A DNA stretch of 64,000 bases from Deroplatys truncata (taxonomy: Eukaryota; Arthropoda; Insecta; Mantodea; Mantidae). Under the pieces are notes generated by a model. It was given only the letters and a program-made list of their open reading frames with translations. It was not told the origin of the DNA and did no database searches. Each line of letters opens with the position of its first letter. Positions within the stretch are counted from its first letter, which is position 1. Below are positions 45,409 through 55,640 of this stretch, in pieces. The translations under genes and the position numbers were made by a program. Where the stretch lies: NCBI GenBank assembly GCA_030765065.1, contig CM060979.1, forward strand, positions 13,669,001 to 13,733,000, given 5' to 3'.

Positions 45409-45649
45409 AACACTAGAAGTACTTGCCCAAAAATCCGGAAAGCAATATGATATAGCATTCAATCGCTTCATTGCCTGATGCAAGGCAAAACATGTTTAAA
45501 ACAATTTCACTGAAAATGACTGCTATTGAATCAACATGCGACATCTCGCCGCACACGAGAATTGATTCTCGTTCTAAACAATTTCTCTTAGTTTCGGGAA
45601 TCAATATATATTATTGATGTTTTACAAGCTAGAGCGCTGTCTAAAAAAC
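45409..45649. other. short unique stretch
   Basis: No known repeat or gene. Confidence 0.4.
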
Positions 45650-45872
45650 TCTGATGTGTTACACTCGCATGACTTTCTCTACTCTTGTACAAACTATTTT
45701 TACAAACGCCTATTCTCCATATGCTTCATGTTAATCGAGATGTTAATCTTATTGCTAATTTTCTTGTAGATGCAAGGGGAATTGGTAGGCTTTAAGCAAT
45801 AGTTAAATATTTTAAGTGCGGGTTGCTATGTAGAGTATTCCATTCTCTTTGCATCATCAGGACAAAATAAAA
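45650..45872 (+). repeat. family A (short form), truncated 5' part
   Basis: TCTGATGTGTTACACTCGCA to CATCAGGACAAAATAAAA. It is cut at the A-run by the next copy, the same arrangement as at 4442-4660. Confidence 0.87.
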
Positions 45873-46807
45873 TCTGTTGCACTCGCATGACTTTCTCTAC
45901 TCTTGTACAAACTATTTTTACAAACTCTTATTCTCCATCTATTTCATATTAATCGAGATAAACATTTGCAGAAACGATCTTTTGATATGCAAAGAGAATT
46001 ACATTTTACACATAGCGAACAGTTCTAAAAATATTTGACTATCGCTTAAGGCATACTATGTTCCCCTTGTTTTGTATTTGCAAGAGCAATATAGAAATAC
46101 AGTAGCCTTTAAGCATAGACATATCTCTTAATAGCTGATCGCTACGTGCAGCGCCATTCTCTTTGCCACAGATTAATACTCTTTGCATATCCAAGAAAAA
46201 AAAGTATATAACGAATTCCCATTTCAGAAAATGGGTATTGAAAAATTTAAGGGAATAACAAGCAATATCTCGAAAATGGTTCACTCAACAACAAAAATGC
46301 ATATCACATAAATTGTGTATTTTAACGCGATCTACATTTTTTGTGTAGTAACATTTTGTCTATCTCTTATGGTTTACCAGTTATGCAAGTCTTTCACAAT
46401 GAAGAATACTTTTGGAGACATTCCCAGAAAATTCAAGATATACATTTCATTTGTCATGAAAATATCTTAAACATATGATATTTTAATCAATATCGTTAGA
46501 GCCATTTTTGAGAAAATGGAAATTTTCGAAAAATGTTCCATGTAAAGGGTAATCTGGGGTGGGGGGATTTTCTTGAAAACCTTCGTGTCGCATCTCTGGA
46601 AGATACTGAAGCTAAATACCAAGTTTGGTGTTTATCCGACTGTTCGTTTCTGAGTTATGCAGTTCAGACACACACACGGACATATTTCCAAAAAGGCTTT
46701 TTTGGATTCAGGGGGTCTCAAAACATGTATTTCCGGTGAAATCTCGGTATCGAATTTTTGGGTGGAATACAATACTTCCCCTACTTACTATACGTAGTAG
46801 AGAAAGT
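45873..46807 (+). repeat. family A (long form), full length
   Basis: TCTGTTGCACTCGCATGAC to GTAGTAGAGAAAGT, with all long-form markers. It sits in the A-run following GGACA of another A copy. Confidence 0.9.
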
Positions 46808-46809
46808 AA

Positions 46810-47165
46810 AAATAGTATATACCACACGTGTTTTGATTTTGCTTGTAGGATTGCGAAATAAAACCCTACTTTTAACACTTTTATCATAATCTACTATTCT
46901 TTCAGTAAGTAAGCCTTAAAAATCTATTTTCCCCATATTATCGAAACTTTTGGCGTCTCCATATAGTCAGTCTTGCTGACTTTTAAATGAGCAGAAATTG
47001 GTCTGATTTAATAGTTCATCCCTTAAAGCCTCCTGTTCATTATGAGTTCAATATTTTATAGTTCTATAGTAAAATGTAATTGTATAGCCTCTAACTACAA
47101 GGCAAGTGCATTTATGGACAATTAAGTCGGTAGATATATGATTTATTGTTCTCAACTTTAAATTA
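46810..47165. other. unique stretch, nothing recognised
   Basis: AT-rich, no gene or repeat identified. Confidence 0.45.
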
Positions 47166-47425
47166 AATTGAGTTTTACTTATGGACGCCCTTTAAGTGCT
47201 GTGGTCCTTAGCGTCCCGTTCTGTACTGGGCGTGAAAGACCGGTAATTTTGCTCAGAGGCCTCTTTATCAGTCTTGAGGTTCTTTTACGTGCAGTAAATA
47301 TACGACACGAAACCACCGAATTTACTTCCCTTCCGAAGGAATCCATCTAAGGAGTTTTACGCCCAAAAAAATTCATCGCCCTCCGCCGGATTTGAACCCG
47401 CGACCTCGGAACCAGACTCTCTCAA
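47166..47425 (-). mobile_element. SINE family S1, reversed
   Basis: On the minus strand, B box GGTCGCGGGTTCAAATCCGG, GCGGAGGGCGATGAATTTTT, the CCTTCGGAAGGGAAGTAAAT core, TTTCACGCCCAGTACAGAAC and an A-rich end (AAGTAAAACTCAATTTAA). The head lacks the A box. Confidence 0.82.
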
Positions 47426-47429
47426 CATT

Positions 47430-47715
47430 GGAATACATAGCAACGTCAGGAAAAAAGAATAGCAATTTACAAAGTTAAATAACAAGACATCTACCTTGTA
47501 AAGAGAGTCGGGCGTCAAAGTTGCCTTGATTGTCGACCTAAATGCATTTAGCGGAAGAATGCTAAGATGAGGTGAAATAGAACTGAACATTTTCAATGAT
47601 AAGTATTCAAAATTATTTTACGTAATACTATAATTATTTTTATTGTGGTAAATATTCAAACAGTTTCCAGTAGAATAATTGTGTAATGAAGAGCAATTAT
47701 AAATACTTTTCTTTA
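47430..47715. other. short unique stretch
   Basis: No known repeat or gene recognised. Confidence 0.4.
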
Positions 47716-48615
47716 TACGGGTGAGCCAATGAACTATGAACCGCCGGCGCGATGTTTTTCTAATTCGCGATGGCGGAGTGCGTTGCCGTCTGTGGCTATC
47801 ATAGAGCTGCGCTGATGCAGTCCTACAATTTCTTTTAACTGTGTTTAAGACTTTATTACCAACTTTATGAAAGGAGATGCTGAAACTGGCCACCGTCGTT
47901 GTCCATACATTTTTGCCACTTCTTTAAGAGATGATCCACCACTCTCCGAAGTTCACGTTGCAAAATGCTGGAAATTTCCTGGCGGATATTTTCAGAATGT
48001 GTGCATTTGTCTTTTATACTCTACTTCACTTCAGAGTGGGGGTTAGGTCGAGGGACTGAGGGGGTGCCACAAATGTCTACTAATAATTCTCTCTTCCTCA
48101 AACACACTTCCGATTGTTCTCATCGAAATATTGGCTGTACGGACTGTGGTGCAGCCAAAATTGTATTCACGTATGTGGAGGTGTCAACTGTTTACTCGAA
48201 AAAATGTACCTTATAATTCGTTCTCCACTCATGGCGCACCATACACTTTTTTTTCTTTCTTTCTTCCCAATCATGAGTGACACTTTATGAAGAATATTAG
48301 GTTTTCCAGAACTGCAAAAGCGATTATTTTGTGTACACACGTATTCATGAAGGTGGAAACAGGCCTCTCACTGATGAAACTCCACTCGGTATCGGACCAT
48401 CTGGTTGAAGACCAAGTGTCACACTTATTTTGTATGCTTTTAACTAGAACAATTTAGTAAAACTTTGTACAGTCATACGAAATGCCTGCCTATTGTGTAA
48501 GACACCTAAGCTATTTCTGGGAGAAACTCTCCTAGCAATGACCGTTGTCGTCTGTTTCTTCGGTAAAAACTCTACGCTGTCTGTCTGGGTTCTTAGACTG
48601 AACACTACCTGTGGT

Positions 48616-49830
48616 TGATCATTTAGGGATATGATTAAGTAGCAATGCTGGGTGGAGCAAACAAAAGAAGATAGTATTAGCTAAAGGAAAAATGGCAATG
48701 AAAGCCATCAAAACAATTAAAATGGTTAGAGAGAATTTACACTACTGTAGTAGAAGCAAAACTGTTATATGGAGCAGAGCTTTGGGACCTGGAAGAAGGG
48801 TGGGTAAATATAGACATGATCCATAGGAGCTTTTGTAAACATATATTGCGCTTACCAAGATCATCGCCCAATGGAGTGGCGCCAGCCGAATTAGGCAGAA
48901 CGGGAATTAAAGGAAAAATTGTGGAAAGAGTGCTAAAATATTGGAATAGAATTAGAAATTGAGGATCAGAACATTTTACATCAATGTTTGATACTGCAGG
49001 AAAGACTTCCTAATCATAAAGAGTCTTGGCTAGGTAAGATAAAGAAAACCTTTATCAAGATAGATTTTGGGGAGATGTTGAGAGCTAAAGAATTACTACA
49101 AATAGGTTTCTGGAATGAAATTGGCACAAGAATAGAGGATATGGAAAAACAAGATTTATTAGCAAGTTTTACTTTTAAGAGCTCACTGAGATTATACAGA
49201 GAAATGAAAGTAGTATGGAGCAGGGAACAGTATGTTGATATATGTGATAAAACAGCAAGAGCAGGATTTGCATGGGCTAGGACAGGGGTGGTGAATTTGA
49301 AAGGTTTGAGAAAAGAGATTGATTTGGAGAAATGCCCACTATGCCACCGGAAAGTTAAAGGGTGGCATATAGTTTTAGAGTGTGAAGAAACGAAGTTGTT
49401 TAGAAAGAGGATAGAGAAGAGAGAATGGATAAATTTACCAATAGAAATTCAAGATAAAAAGATAGTAAATGTAAAATCTACGAAAAATGTAATACAAGTA
49501 GGAAACTTTTTGGGCAGAGTAAGAGCAAAATGGATGAGGAAAATTAGCAAGGAAGAGACAAATGAATATTAAATTACAGTAGCTTTTATTTGATATATTG
49601 CAAGTAGGACCCAACAACTCGACAACCTCAAGGTTTGAGTTTGTTGGGGTCCAAGGTAAAGAAAATCAAGGTAGAGTTACAGTTAGTACTGGAGATTAAA
49701 TAAATTGATAATTGTACTTTTAGATTATGAGGTTAGTTTTCTTTATATTTTATTTTATTGTTATTTTTAGAAACTGGTTTAGAATAAATTTGTAAAATTG
49801 TTGTAAATTTGTACAATTAATTGGGTTGCT
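48616..49830 (+). mobile_element. 5'-truncated LINE inside the mariner-like element
   Basis: Flanked by a perfect 10-bp duplication TACCTGTGGT (48606-48615 and 49831-49840). Codes in the plus direction for the C-terminal part of a non-LTR reverse transcriptase: EAKLLYGAELWDLEEGW, FCKHILRLPRSSPNGVAPAE and VERVLKYWNRI in one frame, then the 194-codon frame. The 3' part has GGACCCAACAACTCGACAAC, shared with the LINE at 54950. No long poly(A) is visible. Confidence 0.9.
48988..49572 (+). CDS. LINE reverse transcriptase C-terminus, 194 codons open
   Basis: Open frame within the nested LINE. It ends with a zinc-finger-like segment, CPLCHRKVKGWHIVLEC (C..C....H....C spacing), preceded by FAWARTGVVNLKGL, both shared with the fragment at 55320-55511. 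In related LINEs this C-terminal region follows the reverse transcriptase and may bind nucleic acid. The reverse transcriptase core and endonuclease are absent, so it is not a functional gene. A frameshift separates it from the upstream thumb-like block. Confidence 0.8.
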   Translation: MILQERLPNHKESWLGKIKKTFIKIDFGEMLRAKELLQIGFWNEIGTRIEDMEKQDLLASFTFKSSLRLYREMKVVWSREQYVDICDKTARAGFAWARTGVVNLKGLRKEIDLEKCPLCHRKVKGWHIVLECEETKLFRKRIEKREWINLPIEIQDKKIVNVKSTKNVIQVGNFLGRVRAKWMRKISKEETNEY

Positions 49831-50309
49831 TACCTGTGGTCTGAAATTTATTATACAGATTATGGATTGTTGTACGGTCTGGAATCTTTACACTCGGGAA
49901 CCGTTCTGCAAATCTTATTTGAACTTGACGAGCTGACCGCGATAACACATACGAATCGTACATAAATACACGCAGTAGCAAACACATTGAGGTATAATTG
50001 TGACCAAGTTTTGGGTACAAACAACTCTTAACTGAGCTTCCCCGCGTCACGGTCAACGCAGTACTGCAGAGCAGAGCAAAGCCACGTCAGTAGCGTGAGC
50101 TTAATTGCAGCAGTGGCGGAAAACAGGGATCCACACGCCCATTGGGAAAACCCCGCGCAGCTGGTTCATAGTTCATTGGGTCTCTCGGTATAAAGCACAG
50201 CTCAAGAAAAACACTGACAGTGGCGTTGATATAGTAAGTTTAATAAAAGCTGGTCGAGTAGAGACTTGGGTGGAACAGCACATAAAATTCTTACTGCTCT
50301 TGTGATAAA

Positions 50310-50930
50310 AAACAACTCAAACGCTGAAGTAGTTACCCCGGAGAATTGTTCTGTAACATGACTAGGCATTTAAGCACAATATACAGTTAATACGGGTTCC
50401 ATTTTTGGATTTTCTTTAAGAATTTTCGGACTAAAAAGCGCTTTACTAATTTTAGCAGATGTAGAATCAATGACTTTGCCAACCTAAGCCAGATTCAACA
50501 ATAACACCCAAAAATGTTGCTGACCTATTAAAATGAGAGTTAATGCGAATAAAAGAAAAGTGTAATTCAGCAAAAGGTAAGTATTTGGGATAAATACTTA
50601 ATTACAAGAGGTAAACCATTTATATAAATATTAAACATAATTGGGCCTAAAACTGATCCTTGAGGAATCCTATATTTCAAAAAATTAAATTCAGATATAT
50701 TGCCATTCAAATGGACACTTTGATATCTACTGGTAAATGAAATTAATACTATTTTTGCTAAATCCATAAAGTACAATTTCTTAACAGGAATTTCGTGAGA
50801 AACTGTATCGAAAGCAGGACAGTCGGTAGTATTTGAAACAAATCTTTTTAATATAGGTACTGAGTTACAAGGTTTTTGGGATGCTGGTATTGCTTCTGAT
50901 ACGAACTTGTCACGGAACAAGGAGCACATA
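50310..50930 (-). pseudogene. non-LTR reverse transcriptase remnant, core deleted
   Basis: The minus strand reads DCPAFDTVSHEIPVKKLYF (first catalytic aspartate block), SEFNFLKYRIPQGSVLGPIM and FNIYINGLPLVI. The block that should contain the second catalytic pair (F/YADD) is missing. It jumps instead to NSHFNRSATFLGVIVESGLG and WQSH, the FLG thumb region. Further stops follow. It is a Jockey/CR1-type fragment with a deletion through the catalytic centre, lying just beyond the right end of the mariner-like element. Confidence 0.85.
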
Positions 50931-51545
50931 ATGGGACCTCAGGGTTGCAGATAGCTAAGCAAGAACGCTCAAGGTCCTGAGAACTAATACCCAAAGAGCA
51001 TGCATGTACTTCAAAAGTCGGTGCGTTATGAAGAAATGTTCTGATGACGAGTTTCGTGTATGTATAAGATCAAGAAATATCGCGTGACAACAATATAAAG
51101 CGTTTGCGTGCCACTCATATTTTTTCAAGAGTTACATAAACAGATTTCATGTAAATATTTCACTCAATTTGTATTTGTTGTCCCTTTTTTCCAGGGGTAA
51201 GTATTTCCTGTTTCTCAGACATCAAATTACATCAAATAATCAATGCTAAAGACAAATTACTTTAAATTGTTACATTTATTAAGAAAAGGTGTTTTAAAAT
51301 TTTAATTAGATCTTCGGTGTATACAGGGTAGAATGTCTGCCTAGAATCCGAAGGGACAGGTTCGAAACTCGACTGCAGTGATTTTCCAAGACAAAGTTTT
51401 TCTTTGCAGATTTTCTTAATCTGCAAAGGCAAATGTCGGTCAACTTTCAGTCTACGTATTCCGCTCTCACTTGCGCACGCAAATCATCACTTCCGTTATA
51501 CGTCTCTGTACTTTTAAAAGGATGTTAACTCCATAAAAAAGTAAA
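50931..51545. other. unique stretch, nothing recognised
   Basis: No supported gene or repeat family. Confidence 0.45.
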
Positions 51546-51651
51546 TAAAAACTCAGATGTGTTAGATTCACATGGCTTTCTGTACATGCTATCGCTTATT
51601 AATGTGTGAATAAATGATTCTTACGAAAGTTTATTTTCCCATCTGCTTTTT

Positions 51652-51781
51652 ACTTTCTCTACTACGTATAGTAAGTAGGGGAAGTATTGTATTCCACCCA
51701 AAAATTCGATACCGAGATTTCACAGGAAATACATGTTTTGAGACACCCTGAATCCAAAAAAAGCATTTTTGGAAACATGTC

Positions 51782-51823
<42 letters not shown>

Positions 51824-52563
51824 TGCAACAGCATAACTCAGAAACGAACAGTCGAATAAACACCAAACTTTGTATTTACGTTCAGTATCTTTCAGAGATG
51901 CAACACGAAGGTTTTCAAGAAAATCCCCCCACCCCAGATTACCCTTTACATGGAAGATTTTTCGAAAATTTTAATTTTCTCAAAAATGGCTCTAACGATT
52001 TTGATTAAAATATCATATGTTTAAGATATTTTCATGACAAATGAAATGTATATCTCGCATTTTCTGGGAATGTCTCCAAAAGTATTCTTCATTGTGAACG
52101 ACTTTTGCATAACTGGTAAACCATAAGAGATAGACAAACTTTTACTACACAAAAAATGTAGATAGCATTAAAATACACAATTTATATCATACATATATTT
52201 TTTTTGAGTGAACCATTTTCGAGATATTGCTTGTTATTCCCTTACATTTTTCAATACTTATTTTCTCAAATAGGAATTCGTTACTCATTTTTATGTCTTG
52301 GATATGCAAAGAGTATTAATCTGTGGGAAAGGGACTGGTGCTGCACCTAGCAACCAGCTATTAAGAGATATGTATGTGCTTAAAGGCTACTGTATTTCTA
52401 TATTGCCCTTGTAAATATATATTCCCCTTACAACTACAAGATAATTAGCAATAAGATAGAGTCTGCAAATGTTTATCTCGATTAACATGAAGTAGATGGA
52501 GAATAAGCGTTTGTAAAAGTAGTTTGTATACGAGTAGAGAAAGTCTGAGTGTAACACATCAGA
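51652..52563 (-). repeat. family A (long form), full length, reversed
   Basis: ACTTTCTCTACTACGTATAG to TAACACATCAGA. Flanked only by T-runs that together look like the T-run of the interrupted B copy. Its GT tract is expanded to about 17 units (51789-51822). Confidence 0.9.
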
Positions 52564-52613
52564 TTTTTTTAATGGAGTTAAACCTTTACAGAAATATCTA
52601 CATTATACATTAT

Positions 52614-52680
52614 GTTACAAAGAAAGAAAGAAAGAAAATAAATATTAAATAAAGAAAAAGAAAGAAAAAGAAATAAAGGA
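52614..52680. repeat. AAAG-rich simple repeat inside family B
   Basis: Repeated AAAGAAAG units with an interruption (AAATAAATATTAAATAAAG). It replaces the block AGATACAAAGAGAACAGCG of other B copies, so it probably grew from that A-rich seed. Confidence 0.85.
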
Positions 52681-53139
52681 GTATCGACATTCAAATGTTT
52701 AACAACTGGACGCTATATGCTGGCCTTAAAATTCCATACTGCTTCCATGACATCGCAAGAAACAACTGAAAATCGACACGATTTTAAAAGAATGTTAAGT
52801 ATTGAACAATTCGAACAATTAATAACGGATATCTCGGAAATGGTTGATGCCACAAAAAAGATTATTTTAAATAAATTGTGTGTTTTAAAGAGATCTATAT
52901 TTCTTGTAACATTTACCAGTTATACAAGATTCCCTCCCAATGAAGACGACCTCTAAGGCTATTCCCAGAAAATTCAAGATATACATTGTATTTTATGCGA
53001 AACGTGCAGACTTTTTTCTAAAAATGCTGTTTTGGATTTAGGGGGCCTCAAATATATATTTCCGGTGAAATATCCGTATCGAATTTTTAGGTAGAACGCA
53101 ATATCTTCTCTACCTACTGTGTAGGTGATAAAGTAATAA

Positions 53140-53320
53140 AAAGCTGTTAGCGGGTATAATTTTGTTTTCTTAGTGATCGTACAGATTGGCAAAAGAGGAA
53201 AAGTGTGCAAAAATAATTAAATAAACATTTTAAAACTAAAATATCTTTATTTTAAGGGTTTACGCAGGTTCACTCCATTAGTTTAAAAAATAGGTATTTA
53301 GAATTTTTGTCCATATTTAA
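53140..53320. other. short unique stretch
   Basis: No known repeat or gene. Confidence 0.4.
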
Positions 53321-53321
53321 T

Positions 53322-53588
53322 AATGTCGTCCTCCGTGGTCTGGGGGTACCATGCTAGTCTAGTTCCCGAGGTCGCGGGTTCAAACACGGCGGAGGGCGAT
53401 GGGATTTTTCTCGGGTGTAAAAATCCTAAGCATGGCTTCCTTCGAAAGGGAAGTAAAGCTGATTGTCCCGCGCGTAAAAGAAAAGGCCTGATAAATAGGT
53501 CTGAGTAAAATTTCCGGTCTTTCACGCCCAATATAGAATGTGAGGCTGAGAATAATTGTAGTTTAGGAGCGTCCATAAATAAAACTAT
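53322..53588 (+). mobile_element. SINE family S1, complete with tRNA-like head
   Basis: The head CCTCCGTGGTCTGGGGGTAC (A-box like) and GGTCGCGGGTTCAAACACGG (B box) come first. They are followed by AATCCTAAGCATGGCTTCC, GTAAAGCTGATTGTCCCGC, TTTCACGCCCAATATAGAAT and the end CATAAATAAAACT. It is transcribed by RNA polymerase III in principle. It is the fullest of the three S1 copies. The opposing open frames are chance. Confidence 0.85.
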
Positions 53589-53589
53589 T

Positions 53590-53765
53590 TCTGTGGTATG
53601 GTGGTAGAGTCTGCCTCGCATTCAAGAGGTTCCGAGTTGAAAACTCGGTTAGGGCGAGTCATCCGTACGAGTTTTTTTTCGGGCTCATTCGAGCATCATT
53701 TTACTATTCATACATTCATCGTCAGATATGACCCAGGTTAAAGGAAATTAAACTTCAAAAAAATC
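53590..53765 (+). mobile_element. SINE family S3, tRNA-derived
   Basis: The head GTATGGTGGTAGAGTCTGCC and TCAAGAGGTTCCGAGTTGAA resembles the D- and T-arms of a tRNA. The body ends GACCCAGGTTAAAGGAAATT with an A-rich tail. It directly abuts the 3' end of S1. Confidence 0.7.
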
Positions 53766-54040
53766 ACTAAAAGCATCCGTTCGCGAAAATAAACTCTCCA
53801 AGGATACAAAAAGTTTAATTTTGCACTTGACTTCACTTAGCGGAATGTCACATTTTCTCAACTGTACTAGACTTGCTGGAAAAAGTGGTTTCGATTTTCT
53901 AAATGTGTTTCACAGAAAACTGCCTGAATACAATATCTGTAAACCATGGTTCATTGATAACGGAAGCTGTTTCAAAGGCGAAAAACTGCAAAGCTTACAA
54001 AATATAAAACTTTTTATGAACACATGACGAGTTTATTAAA
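53766..54040. other. short unique stretch
   Basis: Open frame 53821-54027 has no recognised motif. No repeat identified. Confidence 0.4.
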
Positions 54041-54043
54041 AAA

Positions 54044-54863
54044 TCTGATGTGTTACACTCGCATGACTTTCTCTACTCTTGTACAAACTATTTTTACAAA
54101 CGCTTGTTCTCCATATGCTTCATGTTAATTGTGATGTTAATTTTATTGCTAATTTTCTTGTAGATGCAAGGGGAATTGCTAGGCTTTAAGCGATAGTCAA
54201 ATATTTTAAGAGCTGGTTGCTAAGTGGCGCATTCCATTCTCTTTGTTTGTCCAGGACAAAAAAAAATGAATAACGAATTTGAGAAAAAGTATAAGTATTG
54301 GAAAATTTAAGGGAATAACAAGCAATATCTCGAAAATGTTTCACCCAACAATAAAAATGTATACGACATAAATTGTGTATTTTAACGCGATCTACATTTT
54401 TTGTATAGTAAAATTTTGTCTATCTCTTATGGTTTACTAGTTATGCAAACGTCGTTCACAATGAAGAATACTTTTGGAGACATTTCTAGAAAATTCGAGA
54501 TATACATTTCATTTGTCATGAAAATATCTTAAACATATGATATTTTAATCAAAATCGTTAGATCTATTTTAGAGAAAATTAAAATTTTAGAAAAATGTTG
54601 CATGTAAAGGGTAATCTGGGGTGGGGGGATTTTCTTGAAAACTTTCGTGTCGCATCTCTGGAAGATACTGAACCTAAATACCAAGTTTGGTGTTTATCCG
54701 ACTGTTCGTTTCTGAGTTATGCTGTTCACACACAGACATGTTTCCAAAAATGCTTTTTTTGTACTCATGGGGTCTCAAAACATGTATTTGCGGTGGAATC
54801 TCGGTATCGAATTTTTGGGTGGAATACAATACTCCCCTACTTACTATACGTAGTAGAGAAAGT
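54044..54863 (+). repeat. family A (short form), full length
   Basis: TCTGATGTGTTACACTCGCA to GTAGTAGAGAAAGT. The CA tract is nearly lost (TCACACACAGACATG), giving the longest uninterrupted version of the family's recurrent open frame (54595-54897). Confidence 0.9.
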
Positions 54864-54865
54864 AA

Positions 54866-54945
54866 TAAAACGTATATCTCGAATTCTCTGGGAATAGCTT
54901 GCTAAATCTTCATGCGGAAGGAATTTTGTATAATCCTGTAGATAG
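54866..54945 (-). repeat. family B fragment, reversed
   Basis: CGTATATCTCGAATTCTCTG to GGAATTTTGTATAATCCTG. It probably continues at 55567-55640 (GACGAAAACTTGCTACACG, TAAAACACACAATTTATT), so the LINE between them would be a later insertion. Confidence 0.6.
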
Positions 54946-54949
54946 ATAT

Positions 54950-55511
54950 TTATTCACTTCGATAATTAAATTCACAAATTCATTTTCAATGATACCTAAA
55001 TTCTATCCCTATATGCTACCCTTTACATATCATTTTCCTCACTTCACTAAGTTGCTGCATTTCTAAGGACCTATAGCATCCAACACCATGGTTACCGAGC
55101 TATTGGGTCCTGTTTAGTCCTTTCCTTTCTCAGTCTGCGTTTTGTTTCTATTCCTTATTTCTAATTTTCTTCAGCCATCTATTTCTCATTGCGCCTAAAT
55201 ATTTTTCTATCTCTATTAAGCTTTCCTTTGATTTAACTCTAACATCCTTATAGCTATAATTTCATTTGGTAAACTGGACCTTTTAATTTTCGCAATTTTT
55301 CTGTCATGCTCATTCTTTCTTAACATTCTAGGATTAAATGCCAATAATTGTTAAAATTCCTATTACACAATGGACATTTTCCTTGATTCTCTCCTTCCCA
55401 TAAGTCTTTTAACCTCACCACCCCTGTCCTTGCCCATGTAAAACCCTCTTGCCGCTTTGTTACAAACATCAATATAATTTTCTCTTTCCAGTGTCCTTTT
55501 AAGCTCTGCAT
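54950..55511 (-). pseudogene. LINE C-terminus and 3' part, same family as 48616
   Basis: The minus strand reads GFTWARTGVVRLKDLWEGE and CPLCNRNFNNYWHLILEC, then after frame changes NPRMLRKNEHDRKIAKIK. It ends with GGACCCAATAGCTCGGTAAC in the untranslated part. The same order of blocks occurs in the nested LINE at 48616-49830. More decayed than that copy. Confidence 0.85.
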
Positions 55512-55580
55512 ATTTACATATATATATATAGACTGTATATATGACTGTATATATATAGACTGACTCTGTATATAGACGAA
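55512..55580. repeat. TA-rich imperfect tandem repeat
   Basis: Alternating TATATATA and GACTGTATATA units at the junction between the LINE remnant and the B fragment. Confidence 0.75.
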
Positions 55581-55640
55581 AACTTGCTACACGATAAATT
55601 TAGATCTCTTTAAAACACACAATTTATTACAAATAAATAA

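Larger units (their letters stand above)
47850..50056 (-). pseudogene. mariner-like DDE transposase, split by LINE
   Basis: The N-terminal part (49841-50056) reads LSRSARQVQIRFAERFPSVK and DRTTIHNLYNKFQTTG. After the LINE it resumes with SVQSKNPDRQRRVFTEE and then SPRNSLGVLHNRQAF. Near 48330 comes HEYVCTQNNRFCSSGKPNIL, then WCAMSGERII, PPQSLDLTP near the third acid, and KKWQKCMDNDGGQFQHLLS at the C-terminus (about 47880-47990). Several stops and frame changes show it is dead apart from the LINE. The layout matches insect transposases with an N-terminal helix-turn-helix and a DDE_3-type catalytic domain. Confidence 0.88.
47718..50188 (-). mobile_element. mariner-like transposon with LINE nested inside
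   Basis: 2471 bp. The left end begins CGGGTGAGCCAATGAACTAT and the right end, read inward, CCGAGAGACCCAATGAACTA. Both continue with TATGAACC and a GC-rich stretch (about 40 bp of inverted repeat). Flanked by TA at 47716-47717 and 50189-50190. The transposase remains lie on the minus strand on both sides of a 1215-bp LINE insertion. Without the LINE the element is about 1.25 kb, a normal size. Confidence 0.92.
51551..53135 (+). repeat. family B copy split by family A
   Basis: 51551-51646 (CTCAGATGTGTTAGATTC to TTATTTTCCCATCTGC) continues at 52570 (AATGGAGTTAAACCTTTAC) through AACTGGACGCTATATGCTGG to TTTTTAGGTAGAACGCAATA. The A copy sits in a T-run between them. Confidence 0.82.

Noticed and set aside
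53340..53410. Functional tRNA gene
   Set aside because: A- and B-box-like segments exist but stems do not pair and the SINE S1 body follows.
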